A program made the position numbers and the translations under genes. This document shows positions 9,435-18,643 of a stretch of 64,000 bases of DNA, piece after piece. The stretch comes from Edaphobacter sp. 4G125 (lineage in GTDB: Bacteria > Acidobacteriota > Terriglobia > Terriglobales > Acidobacteriaceae): contig NZ_CP060393.1 in assembly GCF_014274685.1 (NCBI RefSeq), forward strand, positions 1,981,501 through 2,045,500, in the 5' to 3' direction. Numbering within the stretch: position 1 is the stretch's first letter; the number at the start of each line of letters is the position of its first letter. The notes below the pieces were generated by a model. It did no database searches. It saw nothing but the letters and a program-made list of their open reading frames with translations, and was not told where the DNA came from.

Positions 9435-10196
9435 ATGCCACGACGATCCATTACGCACCATCCAGGAAAACAGTCTGTCCGGATGAAGGCTTACCAGTTG
9501 ATCCAGCATAAGATTGCAAGCGGAGAACTTCGTTCGGGCAGTCTGATTTCAGAACTGGCGATCTCAAAAGAACTCGGAAGCAGCCGAACTCCCGTGCGAG
9601 AAGCTGCAGGACAATTGCTTGCAGAAGGTCTGCTGGAGCTTAGTCCCGGAGGCGGGATTGTTGTCACTCAGCTGACCCGTCAGGGAATTATCGATCTTTA
9701 TGAGTTACGCGAAGCGCTTGAAGTTTTTGCGGTGGGACGCGCGGCTCACGAGGGAGTGAAGGCAATTGACCAGAAGCGTCTGGAAGGTTTTCTCGAAGAG
9801 ACCCAGGTGTTGATCAAAGAGTTGAAGGCCAGTAGCAAGAGGGAGCTCAACGCCGAGCAGATGAAAAGGTTTACAACCTCTGATCTGGCATTTCACGCAC
9901 TGTTGATTCGTATTGCGGCGAATGCGCGGATTCTGAAGGTCGTCAATGATACCCGCCTGATGATTCGCATCTTTGGAATCCAGCGTAGCGGTCACAAGCG
10001 CGAAGAACTTGAGCGAATCTATAAACATCATCGGGCTATTCTTGATGCTGTGATGAACCGCAACCCTGAAGAGGCCCGGCATTTATTGGCCGAGCACATT
10101 CAGGTGAGTAGTCGAGAACGCCTTGAAGAGTTTGACCTGTGGGAGCGCGAAAATCACCTCGCGAACCTTGATGTTACAGAGTCACTGTATCTCTAG
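9435..10196 (+). CDS. GntR family regulator, FadR/FCD subfamily
   Basis: A 253-residue transcription factor with an N-terminal winged helix (about 17-80; recognition helix around SRTPVREAAGQLLAEGLL) and a C-terminal all-helical FCD ligand domain. The FCD metal-site pattern is present: the Asp of DLAFH, a His in YKHHRAIL and a His in LLAEHI. Family members usually repress catabolic genes and are released by a carboxylic or sugar acid. It diverges from the aldolase/isomerase pair and converges on the MFS transporter gene, overlapping its end by 23 bases. The candidate TGTCGACA sites flank this gene. The ATG at 9435 lacks a clear ribosome site; ATG at 9483 would still keep the whole helix-turn-helix. 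Confidence 0.9.
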   Translation: MPRRSITHHPGKQSVRMKAYQLIQHKIASGELRSGSLISELAISKELGSSRTPVREAAGQLLAEGLLELSPGGGIVVTQLTRQGIIDLYELREALEVFAVGRAAHEGVKAIDQKRLEGFLEETQVLIKELKASSKRELNAEQMKRFTTSDLAFHALLIRIAANARILKVVNDTRLMIRIFGIQRSGHKREELERIYKHHRAILDAVMNRNPEEARHLLAEHIQVSSRERLEEFDLWERENHLANLDVTESLYL

Positions 10197-11427
10197 TGCG
10201 AAGTTGATTTTTCTTCATGGCACGGGCAAGAAGAAGCAATGCGCCCGAGAGGCCAAGGTAAATGAGAGATGTGGCGCTGATGCAGGCGCTCATGCCAAAG
10301 CGACGAGACCCGGCAGCGATCGCTATTGGCGCTATGCCTCCTCCAAGCCAGCCGAGTGAGTTCATCGTTCCGGCTGCTACTCCGCGACGATTCACCGGAA
10401 TCACATCGTAAAGCGACGCCCAGATATTGGCATCGTACAGGCCCTTAAAAAATCCGAACCCTATCATGCTTGCAATCAGGCCGGCCATTGTCTCCGTCCA
10501 GCCTGTTAGAAAGATCAGAGGGGCGCCGCAGAGAAGCCCCACGGCCTGGATGATCTGGCGACCTCCAATCCGCTTTGATGAGATCCGGTCCGCCAGTACT
10601 CCACCCAGCAAAACGCCGGATACGGAAGCCACCTGAAGATAAGCCGTGCTGCTGAAACCGGCCTGACTTAAGGTGAGATGGAATTTGTTGTAGAGATATG
10701 TCGGGAGCCAGGTTAGAAAGACCACGGCCACAAAGTTTGCCCCGATAAAAACTCCCATCAGAGCCATAGCGTAGCCGTTGGAGAGTACTTCGCCTGCTTC
10801 GTGAAAGAACCTGGCTTTTGTGCCCTCGGTCTGCAGGGGAGATGTTCTATGTGGTGAGCGGAGGCAAAACAGAAGAATCGCACAGAGCGCGATTCCGGCT
10901 CCTCCAAACCAAAAGAATGAGGTGCGCCAGCCATGCTGTTCCGCAATCACAGCGGACAGGGATCCGCCTGCAATGGTTCCGATATAAACGCCGGATTGAT
11001 GCAGGGCCATTGCGCGAGATCGGGTCTGTGCTCCGTGGTATACCCCGATGAGCGCCATCGCCGCTGGATAATAGAACGCTTCTCCTAATCCTCCGAATGT
11101 CCGGAAAAAGACCAGCCCGCCATAGCTATGGCAAATAGCCGTTCCGGCGGTCATGAGAGACCAGAACGCAAGCGCTCCCAGGATTACGCCGCGGAGAGAC
11201 AGACGATCTGAAACCCATCCTGCGAACGGACCGGCCAAAGCATACATCCACATAAAGGATGAGGCAACGACTCCCAGTTGCAGGTCGCTAAGTCGAAGTT
11301 CGGTGCGAAGCAGAGGAAAGATTGAAAAGATTGCCTGGCGATCTGCGTAATTGCAGAAACAGACGAACCAGAGCATTCCAATGAGCCACCAGCGATACGA
11401 AGAGGATGTTTTTATTTCTTGTTCCAT
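10174..11427 (-). CDS. MFS transporter, sugar-acid/anion:cation symporter type
   Basis: A 12-helix major facilitator of about 417 residues for uptake of a small organic acid or sugar. The loop WVSDRLSLRG between helices 2 and 3 is the family signature and NYADRQAIFSIFP in helix 1 resembles the hexuronate/glucarate (ExuT/GudP-like) branch. I prefer ATG at 11427 (MEQEIKTSSSYRWW) over a weak upstream TTG. It is single, with a TGTCGACA palindrome 86 bases upstream, and its 3' end overlaps the regulator gene. Position and the shared site suggest it imports the substrate of the aldolase/isomerase pathway. Confidence 0.85.
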   Translation of the reverse strand: MEQEIKTSSSYRWWLIGMLWFVCFCNYADRQAIFSIFPLLRTELRLSDLQLGVVASSFMWMYALAGPFAGWVSDRLSLRGVILGALAFWSLMTAGTAICHSYGGLVFFRTFGGLGEAFYYPAAMALIGVYHGAQTRSRAMALHQSGVYIGTIAGGSLSAVIAEQHGWRTSFFWFGGAGIALCAILLFCLRSPHRTSPLQTEGTKARFFHEAGEVLSNGYAMALMGVFIGANFVAVVFLTWLPTYLYNKFHLTLSQAGFSSTAYLQVASVSGVLLGGVLADRISSKRIGGRQIIQAVGLLCGAPLIFLTGWTETMAGLIASMIGFGFFKGLYDANIWASLYDVIPVNRRGVAAGTMNSLGWLGGGIAPIAIAAGSRRFGMSACISATSLIYLGLSGALLLLARAMKKNQLRTRDTVTL

Positions 11428-11512
11428 AGAAAGAATCAAATCCGGCGAACACCAGGCCTGTTATAGAGGGATCCAAGCCTGCGTGCGTTAGTTGCCGACA
11501 ATTGTATTATCG

Positions 11513-11520
11513 TGTCGACA
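11513..11520. promoter_or_regulatory. TGTCGACA candidate operator upstream of the MFS gene
   Basis: GTGTCGACAA contains the same 8-base palindrome as 9354-9361. CGACAATT also occurs twice as a direct repeat (near 11497 and 11516), about 19 bases apart. The site is 86 bases upstream of the transporter start. Confidence 0.45.
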
Positions 11521-11540
11521 ATTTAGCCAAATAATGAATT

Positions 11541-12005
11541 TTATTTTTGAACCGGGAGCTCTATGATCTGGGCTTCGACGCTTTTCTCGTTCACCGTAAC
11601 AAGAGCCAAACTGATGGGCAGGCTGAATCGTCTGGGACCCGCACTGCCGGGATTTAGATACATTACCCCGTGCTTCGTCTCCACAATTGGCTTATGAGTG
11701 TGCCCGCTGACGACAACATCAATCTGCGCTGCTTTTGGATTGAGATCCAGATCATGGATCGAATGCACGATGTAGAACAATTTTCCGCCTAACTCAACGG
11801 CTTCAGTTGCGGGAAGCGCAGAGCAAGCTCCGGAGACGTCTACATTACCGCGAATGGCGGTTATGGGTGCAATCTCCTTTAGCGCATCAAGGATCTTTGG
11901 ATCGCCCACATCACCGGCGTGCAGAATATGTTCTACGCCTGCCAGTGCTTCCAAGGCCTCAGGTCGCAGTAATCCATGTGTATCCGAAATTACGCCAATC
12001 CGCAT
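11541..12005 (-). CDS. YfcE/MJ0936-type metallophosphoesterase
   Basis: A compact 154-residue calcineurin-like phosphodiesterase. All metal-binding blocks are visible: GVISDTHG at 4-11, HAGDVGD near 34, RGNVD near 52, then VSGHTHKP and NPGSAGPRR. Relatives hydrolyse phosphodiester model substrates in vitro; the physiological substrate is generally unknown. It diverges from the HAD phosphatase gene across 37 bases, so the two may share a control region. No signal peptide is seen, so it is cytoplasmic. Confidence 0.88.
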   Translation of the reverse strand: MRIGVISDTHGLLRPEALEALAGVEHILHAGDVGDPKILDALKEIAPITAIRGNVDVSGACSALPATEAVELGGKLFYIVHSIHDLDLNPKAAQIDVVVSGHTHKPIVETKHGVMYLNPGSAGPRRFSLPISLALVTVNEKSVEAQIIELPVQK

Positions 12006-12042
12006 ATAAGCTCCTTCACGAGGCTCTCAGTACAATCATTCC

Positions 12043-12654
12043 ATGGCTTTGGATTTAGAAAAGGGAACATTCGATGCTCTCATTTTCGACTGCGACGGCA
12101 CCCTTGTCGATAGTGCGAATGCGCATTTGTATTCCATTCAACAGGGGCTTGCGCCGCTTGGTTTGACGATGAGTCCTGAGTGGTATCACAAACGAACCGG
12201 CCTTGGCCCAGAGGACCTTCTTGATGCGTATGAAGCCGAGTTCAGGGTGGAATCTCTGGTTCGAGAAGATTTTTATGAACGGGTGAACCAGGCGTATCTT
12301 GCGAATCTTCACCTCGTTCAGGAGATCAAGGTCGTTACTGAGGTTGCGCGAAAGTGGTTCGGAACGGTCCCGATGGCTGTCGCATCGAATGGCATCAGAA
12401 AGAACGTGGAAGCCACCTTGATTGCCCTGCGACTAAGACCCATGTTTTATACCATCGTAACGAGCGACGAGATCGAACGACCAAAGCCGGCGCCGGATGT
12501 TTATCTGGAAGCTGCTAAGCGTATGCGAGTACTGCCCAAGCGTGTCATTGTCTTTGAAGATACGAATGAAGGACTCGAAGCGGCACATCGGGCTGGGATG
12601 AAGGCAATCGATGTACGCGAGGTACGGTCAGGGGACTGTCAGCCCGTCGCATAG
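12043..12654 (+). CDS. HAD-superfamily phosphatase (beta-phosphoglucomutase-like)
   Basis: A 203-residue HAD hydrolase with a C1 helical cap. Motif I is FDCDGTLVDS (the first Asp is the nucleophile), motif II AVASNG, motif III the Lys of RPKPAPDVYL, and motif IV FEDTNEGLEAA. The family contains sugar-phosphate phosphatases and beta-phosphoglucomutases; cap details are not enough to choose the substrate. It stands alone, and a bidirectional hairpin at 12695-12736 separates it from the convergent M16 peptidase operon. Confidence 0.85.
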   Translation: MALDLEKGTFDALIFDCDGTLVDSANAHLYSIQQGLAPLGLTMSPEWYHKRTGLGPEDLLDAYEAEFRVESLVREDFYERVNQAYLANLHLVQEIKVVTEVARKWFGTVPMAVASNGIRKNVEATLIALRLRPMFYTIVTSDEIERPKPAPDVYLEAAKRMRVLPKRVIVFEDTNEGLEAAHRAGMKAIDVREVRSGDCQPVA

Positions 12655-12694
12655 ATGCGGTTATGTCTTCGGCGCATTTGAAATTCTAGGTTAA

Positions 12695-12736
12695 TAAATC
12701 AAAGGGCTCGGCTACATACCGAACCCTGTTGATTTA
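12695..12736. terminator. Bidirectional terminator between the HAD and M16 genes
   Basis: The left arm (TAAATCAA-AGGG-c-TCGG, 12695-12711) pairs with the right arm (CCGA-ACCCT-g-TTGATTTA, 12719-12736) around a short loop, with A-rich and T-rich outer ends. It sits between two convergent genes. Confidence 0.75.
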
Positions 12737-12775
12737 ACTTGCTGAACGATTCTGGCAAATGCGAAGTACATTGAT

Positions 12776-14284
12776 TTACTGTTCAGACTTACCGGGTGGC
12801 GGCGGAATAGTGATGTCCAACGGAGTGACTGCCCCCATGGAACTGAGCGGGGGTTTGATCTCGGCTTGATTTCCGACAACAACGACTCCGAGTTTCGAGG
12901 GATCGACATATTTATTCGCGACTCGAGCGACATTTGCGGCTGTTACCTTTTCGATGCCAGTCTTATATTTCTCGAGGAAGTCGGATGGATAACCGTAAAA
13001 GGCAAGGGTGACTTGTTCGTTGAGAGTTTTCTCGGGCGAATCGTAGTGGAAGATAAAGGAGTTCAGAAGCTGGTCCTTGGCCTTCGCCAGTTCGCTGGCC
13101 GAGGGAGGAACGGTTTTGAGACGTTCGATCTCATCCAGCATGGCTTTTGTGGCCGCCACGGTCGATGAACTTTTGGTCCCGGCGATCACGTAGAAGATGC
13201 CAGGGTGATCATACGAGGCCCCGAAACTGCCGCTGACATCGTAGGCAAGGCCGAGTTTGGTGCGAACGTTCTGGACAACGCGCGAGCCAAAGCCTCCAGA
13301 GAAGATCTCGTTCATCACGCTGAGAGCGTAGTAGTCGGGGTTGGAACGCTCGGTGCCTAGACCAACAATAAGAACATTGGACTGATTGACATCCTCTTTT
13401 TCAGCAAAGCGGATGCCGGGTTTGGGGTCGGTGAAGGTGAATTTTTCCGAAGCTACGACCTCTCCGCGAGGAAGCGATTTAAAGGCGGAGCGAAGTTTTT
13501 CCTCCATCTCGGATGAATCAAAATCGCCGGAGACAGAAACGATCATCCCATTGGGAACGACCGTCCGATCGTGCCAAGCCTTTAGGTCGTCGAGTGTCAC
13601 AGCGCCGACGGTGGCATATTCTGGCTGACGGCCATAGGGGTTGGTGGCGCCATAGACGAGCTTGACGGCTTCCCGGATTGCGATTCCGCTGGCATCATCA
13701 TTGCGCCGAGCGATGCCTGTATCCAGTTGCTGCTTGGCCAGCGCGAGTTTGTCTGCCTTGAAGTCCGGATGCAGGAGCAGATCCATCGTGGAGGCGAAGA
13801 CCGAGTTGAAATCTCCCTTCAGGCTCGACCAGCGGAGAGAGGTGTTGGCTGCTCCTCCAGAAGACTCGATACTGGCGGCTTTGGATTCCAGCTGATCGTC
13901 GAGCTTGTCGCCGCTGGTCGTAGTCGTTCCACTCGTACGCCATGTTTGTCCGTACAGAGAAACCATGCCGATCTTATTGGCAGGCTCGTCGCGGCTACCT
14001 CCGCGTATGAGGATGCGGCCATTGATGAAGGGAAGTTCGTGATCTTCCTGCAGGAAAATCACAAGCCCATTGGCCAACTCAACCCGTTTCGGCTGTTGTG
14101 GTTTAAAAGCGTGCAATGGGGGAATAGGAATCTTCTTCCAAGGCTGTGCAGGAGCCACGACAGCCGAAGCCGGTTTTGTGGGTGCAGCTGCCGCTTGCGC
14201 GAAGCAGAAAGAAGAGGGAAGGACAGTGGCAAGAACAGCTATTGCTGCGATTGCCGTGCGATTCCAGTTCATCAAGCTCTTCAC
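12776..14284 (-). CDS. M16 family peptidase, non-catalytic partner subunit
   Basis: A 502-residue exported M16 (pitrilysin-like) protein with an N-terminal signal peptide. The HxxEH zinc motif of active M16 subunits is missing from the equivalent N-terminal region, while the late substrate-binding segment (LAYDVSGSFGASYDHPG) is present. In two-gene M16 systems one subunit carries the zinc and the other helps form the closed chamber; this is the helper. Its GTG start overlaps the TGA of the upstream subunit (GTGA), a sign of translational coupling. Expected in the periplasm. Confidence 0.85.
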   Translation of the reverse strand: MKSLMNWNRTAIAAIAVLATVLPSSFCFAQAAAAPTKPASAVVAPAQPWKKIPIPPLHAFKPQQPKRVELANGLVIFLQEDHELPFINGRILIRGGSRDEPANKIGMVSLYGQTWRTSGTTTTSGDKLDDQLESKAASIESSGGAANTSLRWSSLKGDFNSVFASTMDLLLHPDFKADKLALAKQQLDTGIARRNDDASGIAIREAVKLVYGATNPYGRQPEYATVGAVTLDDLKAWHDRTVVPNGMIVSVSGDFDSSEMEEKLRSAFKSLPRGEVVASEKFTFTDPKPGIRFAEKEDVNQSNVLIVGLGTERSNPDYYALSVMNEIFSGGFGSRVVQNVRTKLGLAYDVSGSFGASYDHPGIFYVIAGTKSSSTVAATKAMLDEIERLKTVPPSASELAKAKDQLLNSFIFHYDSPEKTLNEQVTLAFYGYPSDFLEKYKTGIEKVTAANVARVANKYVDPSKLGVVVVGNQAEIKPPLSSMGAVTPLDITIPPPPGKSEQ

Positions 14285-15810
14285 TCTGTTCCTCCCGATG
14301 TCTTCATAGGCTTTTGCGGCGCGACGAATTCGATACGCGCGCTGGTGAGATTGCTTTCGACGAAGATCTTATTGGCAACGCGACGGATATCGGCCTTGGT
14401 GACAGCATTGATCTTGTCGAGTTCGCGGAATAGCTCTCGCCAATCGCCGTAGCGTGTCTGATACTCGGCGAGTTGGTGCGCCAGGCCGTCATTGTCGGCC
14501 AGACCACGAAGCAGATCGGCCCGGGCACGAGTTTTGAAGCGGGCCAGTTCTTCGTCGGTAACATCTTCAGTCTTCAGGCGGTCAAGCTCCTTGTGGATCG
14601 CAGTCCGCATCTCTTCAGGGTTATGACCGGGAAGCGGAACGGCATAGAAGGCGAAGAGCCCTGGAAACTTCTCGCCAGGGAAGCCAGAAAAGCCTTGGGC
14701 TTCGGCAGCGATCCTCTGATCGCGCACCAAGGAGCGATAAAGACGCGCGGTGCGGCCATTGGAGAAGATATCGGTAATGGCGTCATAGACAGAGTCATCA
14801 GGATCGCGATAGTCCGGGCGGTGGTAGCCCTCAAGATAAAAGGGCTGTGTCGCCTCACGGATTATGACTGATTTTTCCGCGAACTGAGGCGGTTCTACGG
14901 TCGTCATTGGCGTCGGCTTTGGACCGGCGGGAATCTTCGCGAAGTAGCGCTCAAGGACGGGGAGAGCATCGGCCGCCTTCACATCGCCCACAACGGCGAT
15001 CACGATATTCGAAGGAACATAGTATTTCTTGTGGAACGCTTCGGCCTCGGTCGCCGAAACCTGGCTGATCTCGCTCTCCCATCCTACGCCGCTGCGGCCA
15101 TAGGGGTGCGCGACATACGCCGTCGCGAGAAACTGTTCGACCATGCGCCCGATCGGAGAAGAATCAATGCGCATGCGACGCTCTTCCTGGACGACATCGC
15201 GCTCCTTATAGAACTCCCGCTGCACGGGGTGACCAATGCGCTGGCTCTCGAGATAGGCCCAGAGTTCCAGCCGGTTTGAAGGCATCGACCAGAAGTATTG
15301 GGTCGAGTCTTCCCCGGTCGAGGCGTTGATACCAACAGCCCCATTCTGCTCGGCGATCTCTGAGAATTGATTGGGGATGACGTATTTTTGTGCGGCTTCC
15401 TGCGCATCTTCAAATGCTTTTTTGAGTTGAGCGAGCTTTGCAGGATCTTGGCCGACGCGCTTTCTGTACTCGTCATCATATGCCGCATAGGCCGTCTCCA
15501 CCTTGGCCAGGGCAACCTTTTCGGCAGGGTAGTTCGTTGTGCCGATCTCGGTTGAACCCTTGAAGGCCATGTGCTCGAACATATGGGCAAGCCCGCTTGC
15601 ACCCTGTGGGTCATCGGCGGAACCGGCATCGACGAGGGTGTAGAAGCTGAAGACCGGGGCTTCGGGACGTTCGCAGACGATCAGAGTCATGCCATTCGGC
15701 AAGACCTTCACCGTGGTGCGTTTTTCAAAGCTCGCGAGGTCCTGCGAGTATGCCGCACTACTGAAAGCGAGGCCCAGAATAAAGGTTGCGAGGATGCGTC
15801 GAAGGCGCAC
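14281..15810 (-). CDS. M16 family zinc peptidase, catalytic subunit
   Basis: Exported zinc metallopeptidase with the inverted zinc motif HMFEH in GLAHMFEHMAFKGS and a downstream glutamate region. The open frame extends to 15939, but AGGAGG lies 8 bases before GTG at 15810, which begins a good signal peptide (MRLRRILATFILGLAFSSA), so I place the start there (509 residues). The partner subunit gene overlaps its stop by four bases. Such pairs degrade peptides in the periplasm. A divergent start is not possible, because the GH2 gene upstream runs the same way and ends 100 bases earlier. Confidence 0.9.
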   Translation of the reverse strand: MRLRRILATFILGLAFSSAAYSQDLASFEKRTTVKVLPNGMTLIVCERPEAPVFSFYTLVDAGSADDPQGASGLAHMFEHMAFKGSTEIGTTNYPAEKVALAKVETAYAAYDDEYRKRVGQDPAKLAQLKKAFEDAQEAAQKYVIPNQFSEIAEQNGAVGINASTGEDSTQYFWSMPSNRLELWAYLESQRIGHPVQREFYKERDVVQEERRMRIDSSPIGRMVEQFLATAYVAHPYGRSGVGWESEISQVSATEAEAFHKKYYVPSNIVIAVVGDVKAADALPVLERYFAKIPAGPKPTPMTTVEPPQFAEKSVIIREATQPFYLEGYHRPDYRDPDDSVYDAITDIFSNGRTARLYRSLVRDQRIAAEAQGFSGFPGEKFPGLFAFYAVPLPGHNPEEMRTAIHKELDRLKTEDVTDEELARFKTRARADLLRGLADNDGLAHQLAEYQTRYGDWRELFRELDKINAVTKADIRRVANKIFVESNLTSARIEFVAPQKPMKTSGGTE

Positions 15811-15816
15811 GCGAAA

Positions 15817-15824
15817 AACCTCCT
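15817..15824 (-). promoter_or_regulatory. Ribosome binding site deciding the M16 catalytic-subunit start
   Basis: On the minus strand AGGAGG occurs 8 bases before GTG at 15810. It separates the likely true start from the 43 extra in-frame codons upstream, which do not look like a signal peptide. Confidence 0.7.
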
Positions 15825-15910
15825 GAAATCTACGGTCAAAACAACTACTATACAGCGCGGTGCGGCTTGATGTTCGACGCTCGACTCTTGATAAAAGATA
15901 CGGATTTAAA

Positions 15911-18457
15911 TCAGATCGACGGAACGATGAGCAACGCACCCTGAATCCCAGGGGATTCTACGGCGATGACAGACTGCCCTGTTCCCGTGCGCTGAAGGCT
16001 AATGCACGCCCGTCCATTTGCCATCTCAACGACACGAGAGCCACTGGGCGTGCCCAGATTGTCGATCAGTTTGCCGCTTCCCGCAGCCGAAAAACGGACA
16101 CGGTTGCGGGCATCAAGACAGAGCGCACCTTGTGCATCGAGCAGCGTTGCCTCGACGGTGATCTTATCTCCACTACGTTTGGCTTCTGTAAGGACGAACT
16201 TTGCGGGCTTGGACCAGGTTTGGGTCTGGTACTGGAACCCGATCTCATCCGTGATCATAGTGGCTCCTTTTTTTGCTATAACTCGGAGCTTGTTGGCCCC
16301 TCCTGTAAATGGAACCATCCACCGCAACCCTGCGGCAGGAAAGTCCTGGCTGTTGCGGTGACGCACTCCTGCGGAGACACCATTTACAAAAAGTTCTGCG
16401 GTCTCACAATTGGAGTACACCTTAACCATCTTCTGTTCCCCTGGTGCTCCCCATCGTACTGGCCATGTGTGGCCATAGATGTGCGCCATGGGCGTCTCAC
16501 TCCAGTAGGACTGAAAGACGAAATACGACTCCTTCTTCTGCATGTCGCGTGTGATCACACCTTTTTGATTGATGCGAGGGACTGGATTATCCACCCGCAG
16601 CGGAGTTGTGAAGTCTTTGAAGACCCACTGTGCAGATCCGGCAAACCAGTCGAGAGTCTCTTGTACCTTCAGATGCCAGTCGAAGAGATTACAGGCGTAG
16701 GTCTCCGACCAGTCTCCATCGCGTGAGACACGAGCTTCGCCGCCGGTGTGAAGGTAGGCGAGGCCACGTTCATCCGTTCCACGGCCGGTAGCGATTTCCG
16801 CGAGAACCTTGTCGGGATTTTCCGAGTGACGGCCTGCATGGCTGTCGGCTCCCCATTCCGCATGGAAGAGATGTTTCACGCGTTCGCGCTGAGTTTCGAG
16901 TGATTTCTGATACTCCGGATAAGTACCGCTATACCAGCCCGCCCATATGGAGGGTGAATAAACATCTGGAATGTCGCGGGCGAAATCGCAACGGCGGATG
17001 GTTGTCATGCGTGAAGGATCGAGTTGGTGCGAGAGATCACGCAGCTCGGTAAGATAGGCGCGAATCTTTTGTTGGTTCACTTCAGGATATTCAGTAGGCC
17101 AGTCATTCTCATTGCCCAGGCCCCAGAGCAGGATGCTCGGATGGTTGTAGTGTTGCGAGATCATGTTGCGCAGGGTGCGACGGCCCATCTCCTGAAAGAC
17201 TTCGTTTCCAATCCCACCACGGCACCACGGAATTTCTTCCCATACAAGAATGCCGAGACGATCGCATAGATCCAGCACTCGCCGCGACTGCTGATAGTGG
17301 GCCAGGCGAATGAAATTCGCTCCCATCTCCTTAATCAGGTGCATCTCCTGCTCGATCAGGTCATCTGGCATGGCAGCGGCGTAGCCAGCGTGATCTTCGT
17401 GGCGATGGGTTCCACGCAGCAGAAGCCGTTCGCCGTTTAGTTTGAATGGGCCATGATCAATCCATTCCGTGTGGCGAATTCCAAAAGATTCCTGTGCCGT
17501 GTACTCGCCATGAGCCGTCTTGAATCGAATATGGCACGTATACAGGTCTGGAAGAGCAGGGCTCCAAAGCTGAGGTGTCTTCGCTGTAAATCGTGTAAGC
17601 GTCTTCGTCCCTGTCCAGGATGCAAGATTCTGCTTTGCAATATGAATTCTGGTGCCCTTGGGATCGAAGATCTCGATCTCAAGCTGAACTTCTCCAGGGT
17701 CGCGGGTTGGATTGTAGAGAGAAGCCTCGACTTCAATCTCCGCGGAGGATTTTGGAGTTGGAAGGCTGGTTTTGATGTGGACGGTCTCCAACGAAATTGC
17801 AGGAACGTAGACGAGATTGATATGTCGGTAGAGACCGCCATAAAGAGTAAAGTCGCTCAGGTCTGAGGGCATTCGATCCAGGTCGCGCGAGTTATCGCAA
17901 AGAACCGCAACGGGGATGCCACTCGGTTGAGCCTGCTTTTTCTGACTTACGGCATTTGCCTGGGGCGATGCAGCAAGCTGCTGAACTGCATCAGTAATGT
18001 CGAAGACGAACTCGTCATAGCCACCGATATGCTGCCCTACTACAGAGTCGCCTGCGTAAACGGTAGTCGTTTGGCCCGCGCCTTCAAAGTGAAGAAGGGT
18101 TCGTCCCTGCGGATAAGGATTGGCGACTGGGATGTGAGTGCGATACCAGCCGTGCCCACGATAGGCAGGTGTATCAGGATCGCACCCATCATAGGCGTTG
18201 AAGCAGTGAGGTATCTCGACCGCTTTCCAGGTGGCGACTTCCTGACTGTGCCATACCTCCCACGTCCCTCCAAGCGTTTCGCGCAAAAACTCCCATCCCG
18301 ACGACAACCTCACGCTGGTTTGAGCATTGGTGTCGGAGCTTTGAGCCAATCGCACCAACGAAGCGCCCAATGTGGAGTGCGAACCGAGCGAAAGGGAAGT
18401 GGTTGCGAAAACACTGGATTTAAGAAATTGCCGCCGGGTAGGCATAGAAAGGTGCAC
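15911..18457 (-). CDS. Glycoside hydrolase family 2 (beta-galactosidase-like), exported
   Basis: A protein of about 845 residues with a twin-arginine-type signal (PTRRQFLKSSVFATTSLSLG), then the jelly-roll sugar-binding, Ig-like and TIM-barrel domains of GH2. The acid/base glutamate lies in GLGNENDW and the nucleophile is probably the glutamate of FHAEWGADSH. LRGTHRHEDHAG opens the barrel. Family members act on beta-galactosides, beta-glucuronides or related glycans outside the cytoplasm; the exact bond is undecided. A start at the second Met (18445) gives the cleaner Tat signal. It diverges from the ROK regulator, which precedes a GH105 gene, so joint control is plausible. Confidence 0.9.
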   Translation of the reverse strand: MHLSMPTRRQFLKSSVFATTSLSLGSHSTLGASLVRLAQSSDTNAQTSVRLSSGWEFLRETLGGTWEVWHSQEVATWKAVEIPHCFNAYDGCDPDTPAYRGHGWYRTHIPVANPYPQGRTLLHFEGAGQTTTVYAGDSVVGQHIGGYDEFVFDITDAVQQLAASPQANAVSQKKQAQPSGIPVAVLCDNSRDLDRMPSDLSDFTLYGGLYRHINLVYVPAISLETVHIKTSLPTPKSSAEIEVEASLYNPTRDPGEVQLEIEIFDPKGTRIHIAKQNLASWTGTKTLTRFTAKTPQLWSPALPDLYTCHIRFKTAHGEYTAQESFGIRHTEWIDHGPFKLNGERLLLRGTHRHEDHAGYAAAMPDDLIEQEMHLIKEMGANFIRLAHYQQSRRVLDLCDRLGILVWEEIPWCRGGIGNEVFQEMGRRTLRNMISQHYNHPSILLWGLGNENDWPTEYPEVNQQKIRAYLTELRDLSHQLDPSRMTTIRRCDFARDIPDVYSPSIWAGWYSGTYPEYQKSLETQRERVKHLFHAEWGADSHAGRHSENPDKVLAEIATGRGTDERGLAYLHTGGEARVSRDGDWSETYACNLFDWHLKVQETLDWFAGSAQWVFKDFTTPLRVDNPVPRINQKGVITRDMQKKESYFVFQSYWSETPMAHIYGHTWPVRWGAPGEQKMVKVYSNCETAELFVNGVSAGVRHRNSQDFPAAGLRWMVPFTGGANKLRVIAKKGATMITDEIGFQYQTQTWSKPAKFVLTEAKRSGDKITVEATLLDAQGALCLDARNRVRFSAAGSGKLIDNLGTPSGSRVVEMANGRACISLQRTGTGQSVIAVESPGIQGALLIVPSI

Positions 18458-18643
18458 TCCAATGGATGGATTCTCCGGCCAGAAGCATTGTCTGAGGGAT
18501 ATAATTCAGACCACCTACAAAATGCCGGTTTCTCAGTGATATAAAGATTCGTTGCAGAACCTGTCAAGCGGACCGTGAAAGGCGGCCTTCTTGTTCAGGG
18601 AATATCTTCAGATGTACACTTGCGGTTTCCGTTGAGAAAATAA

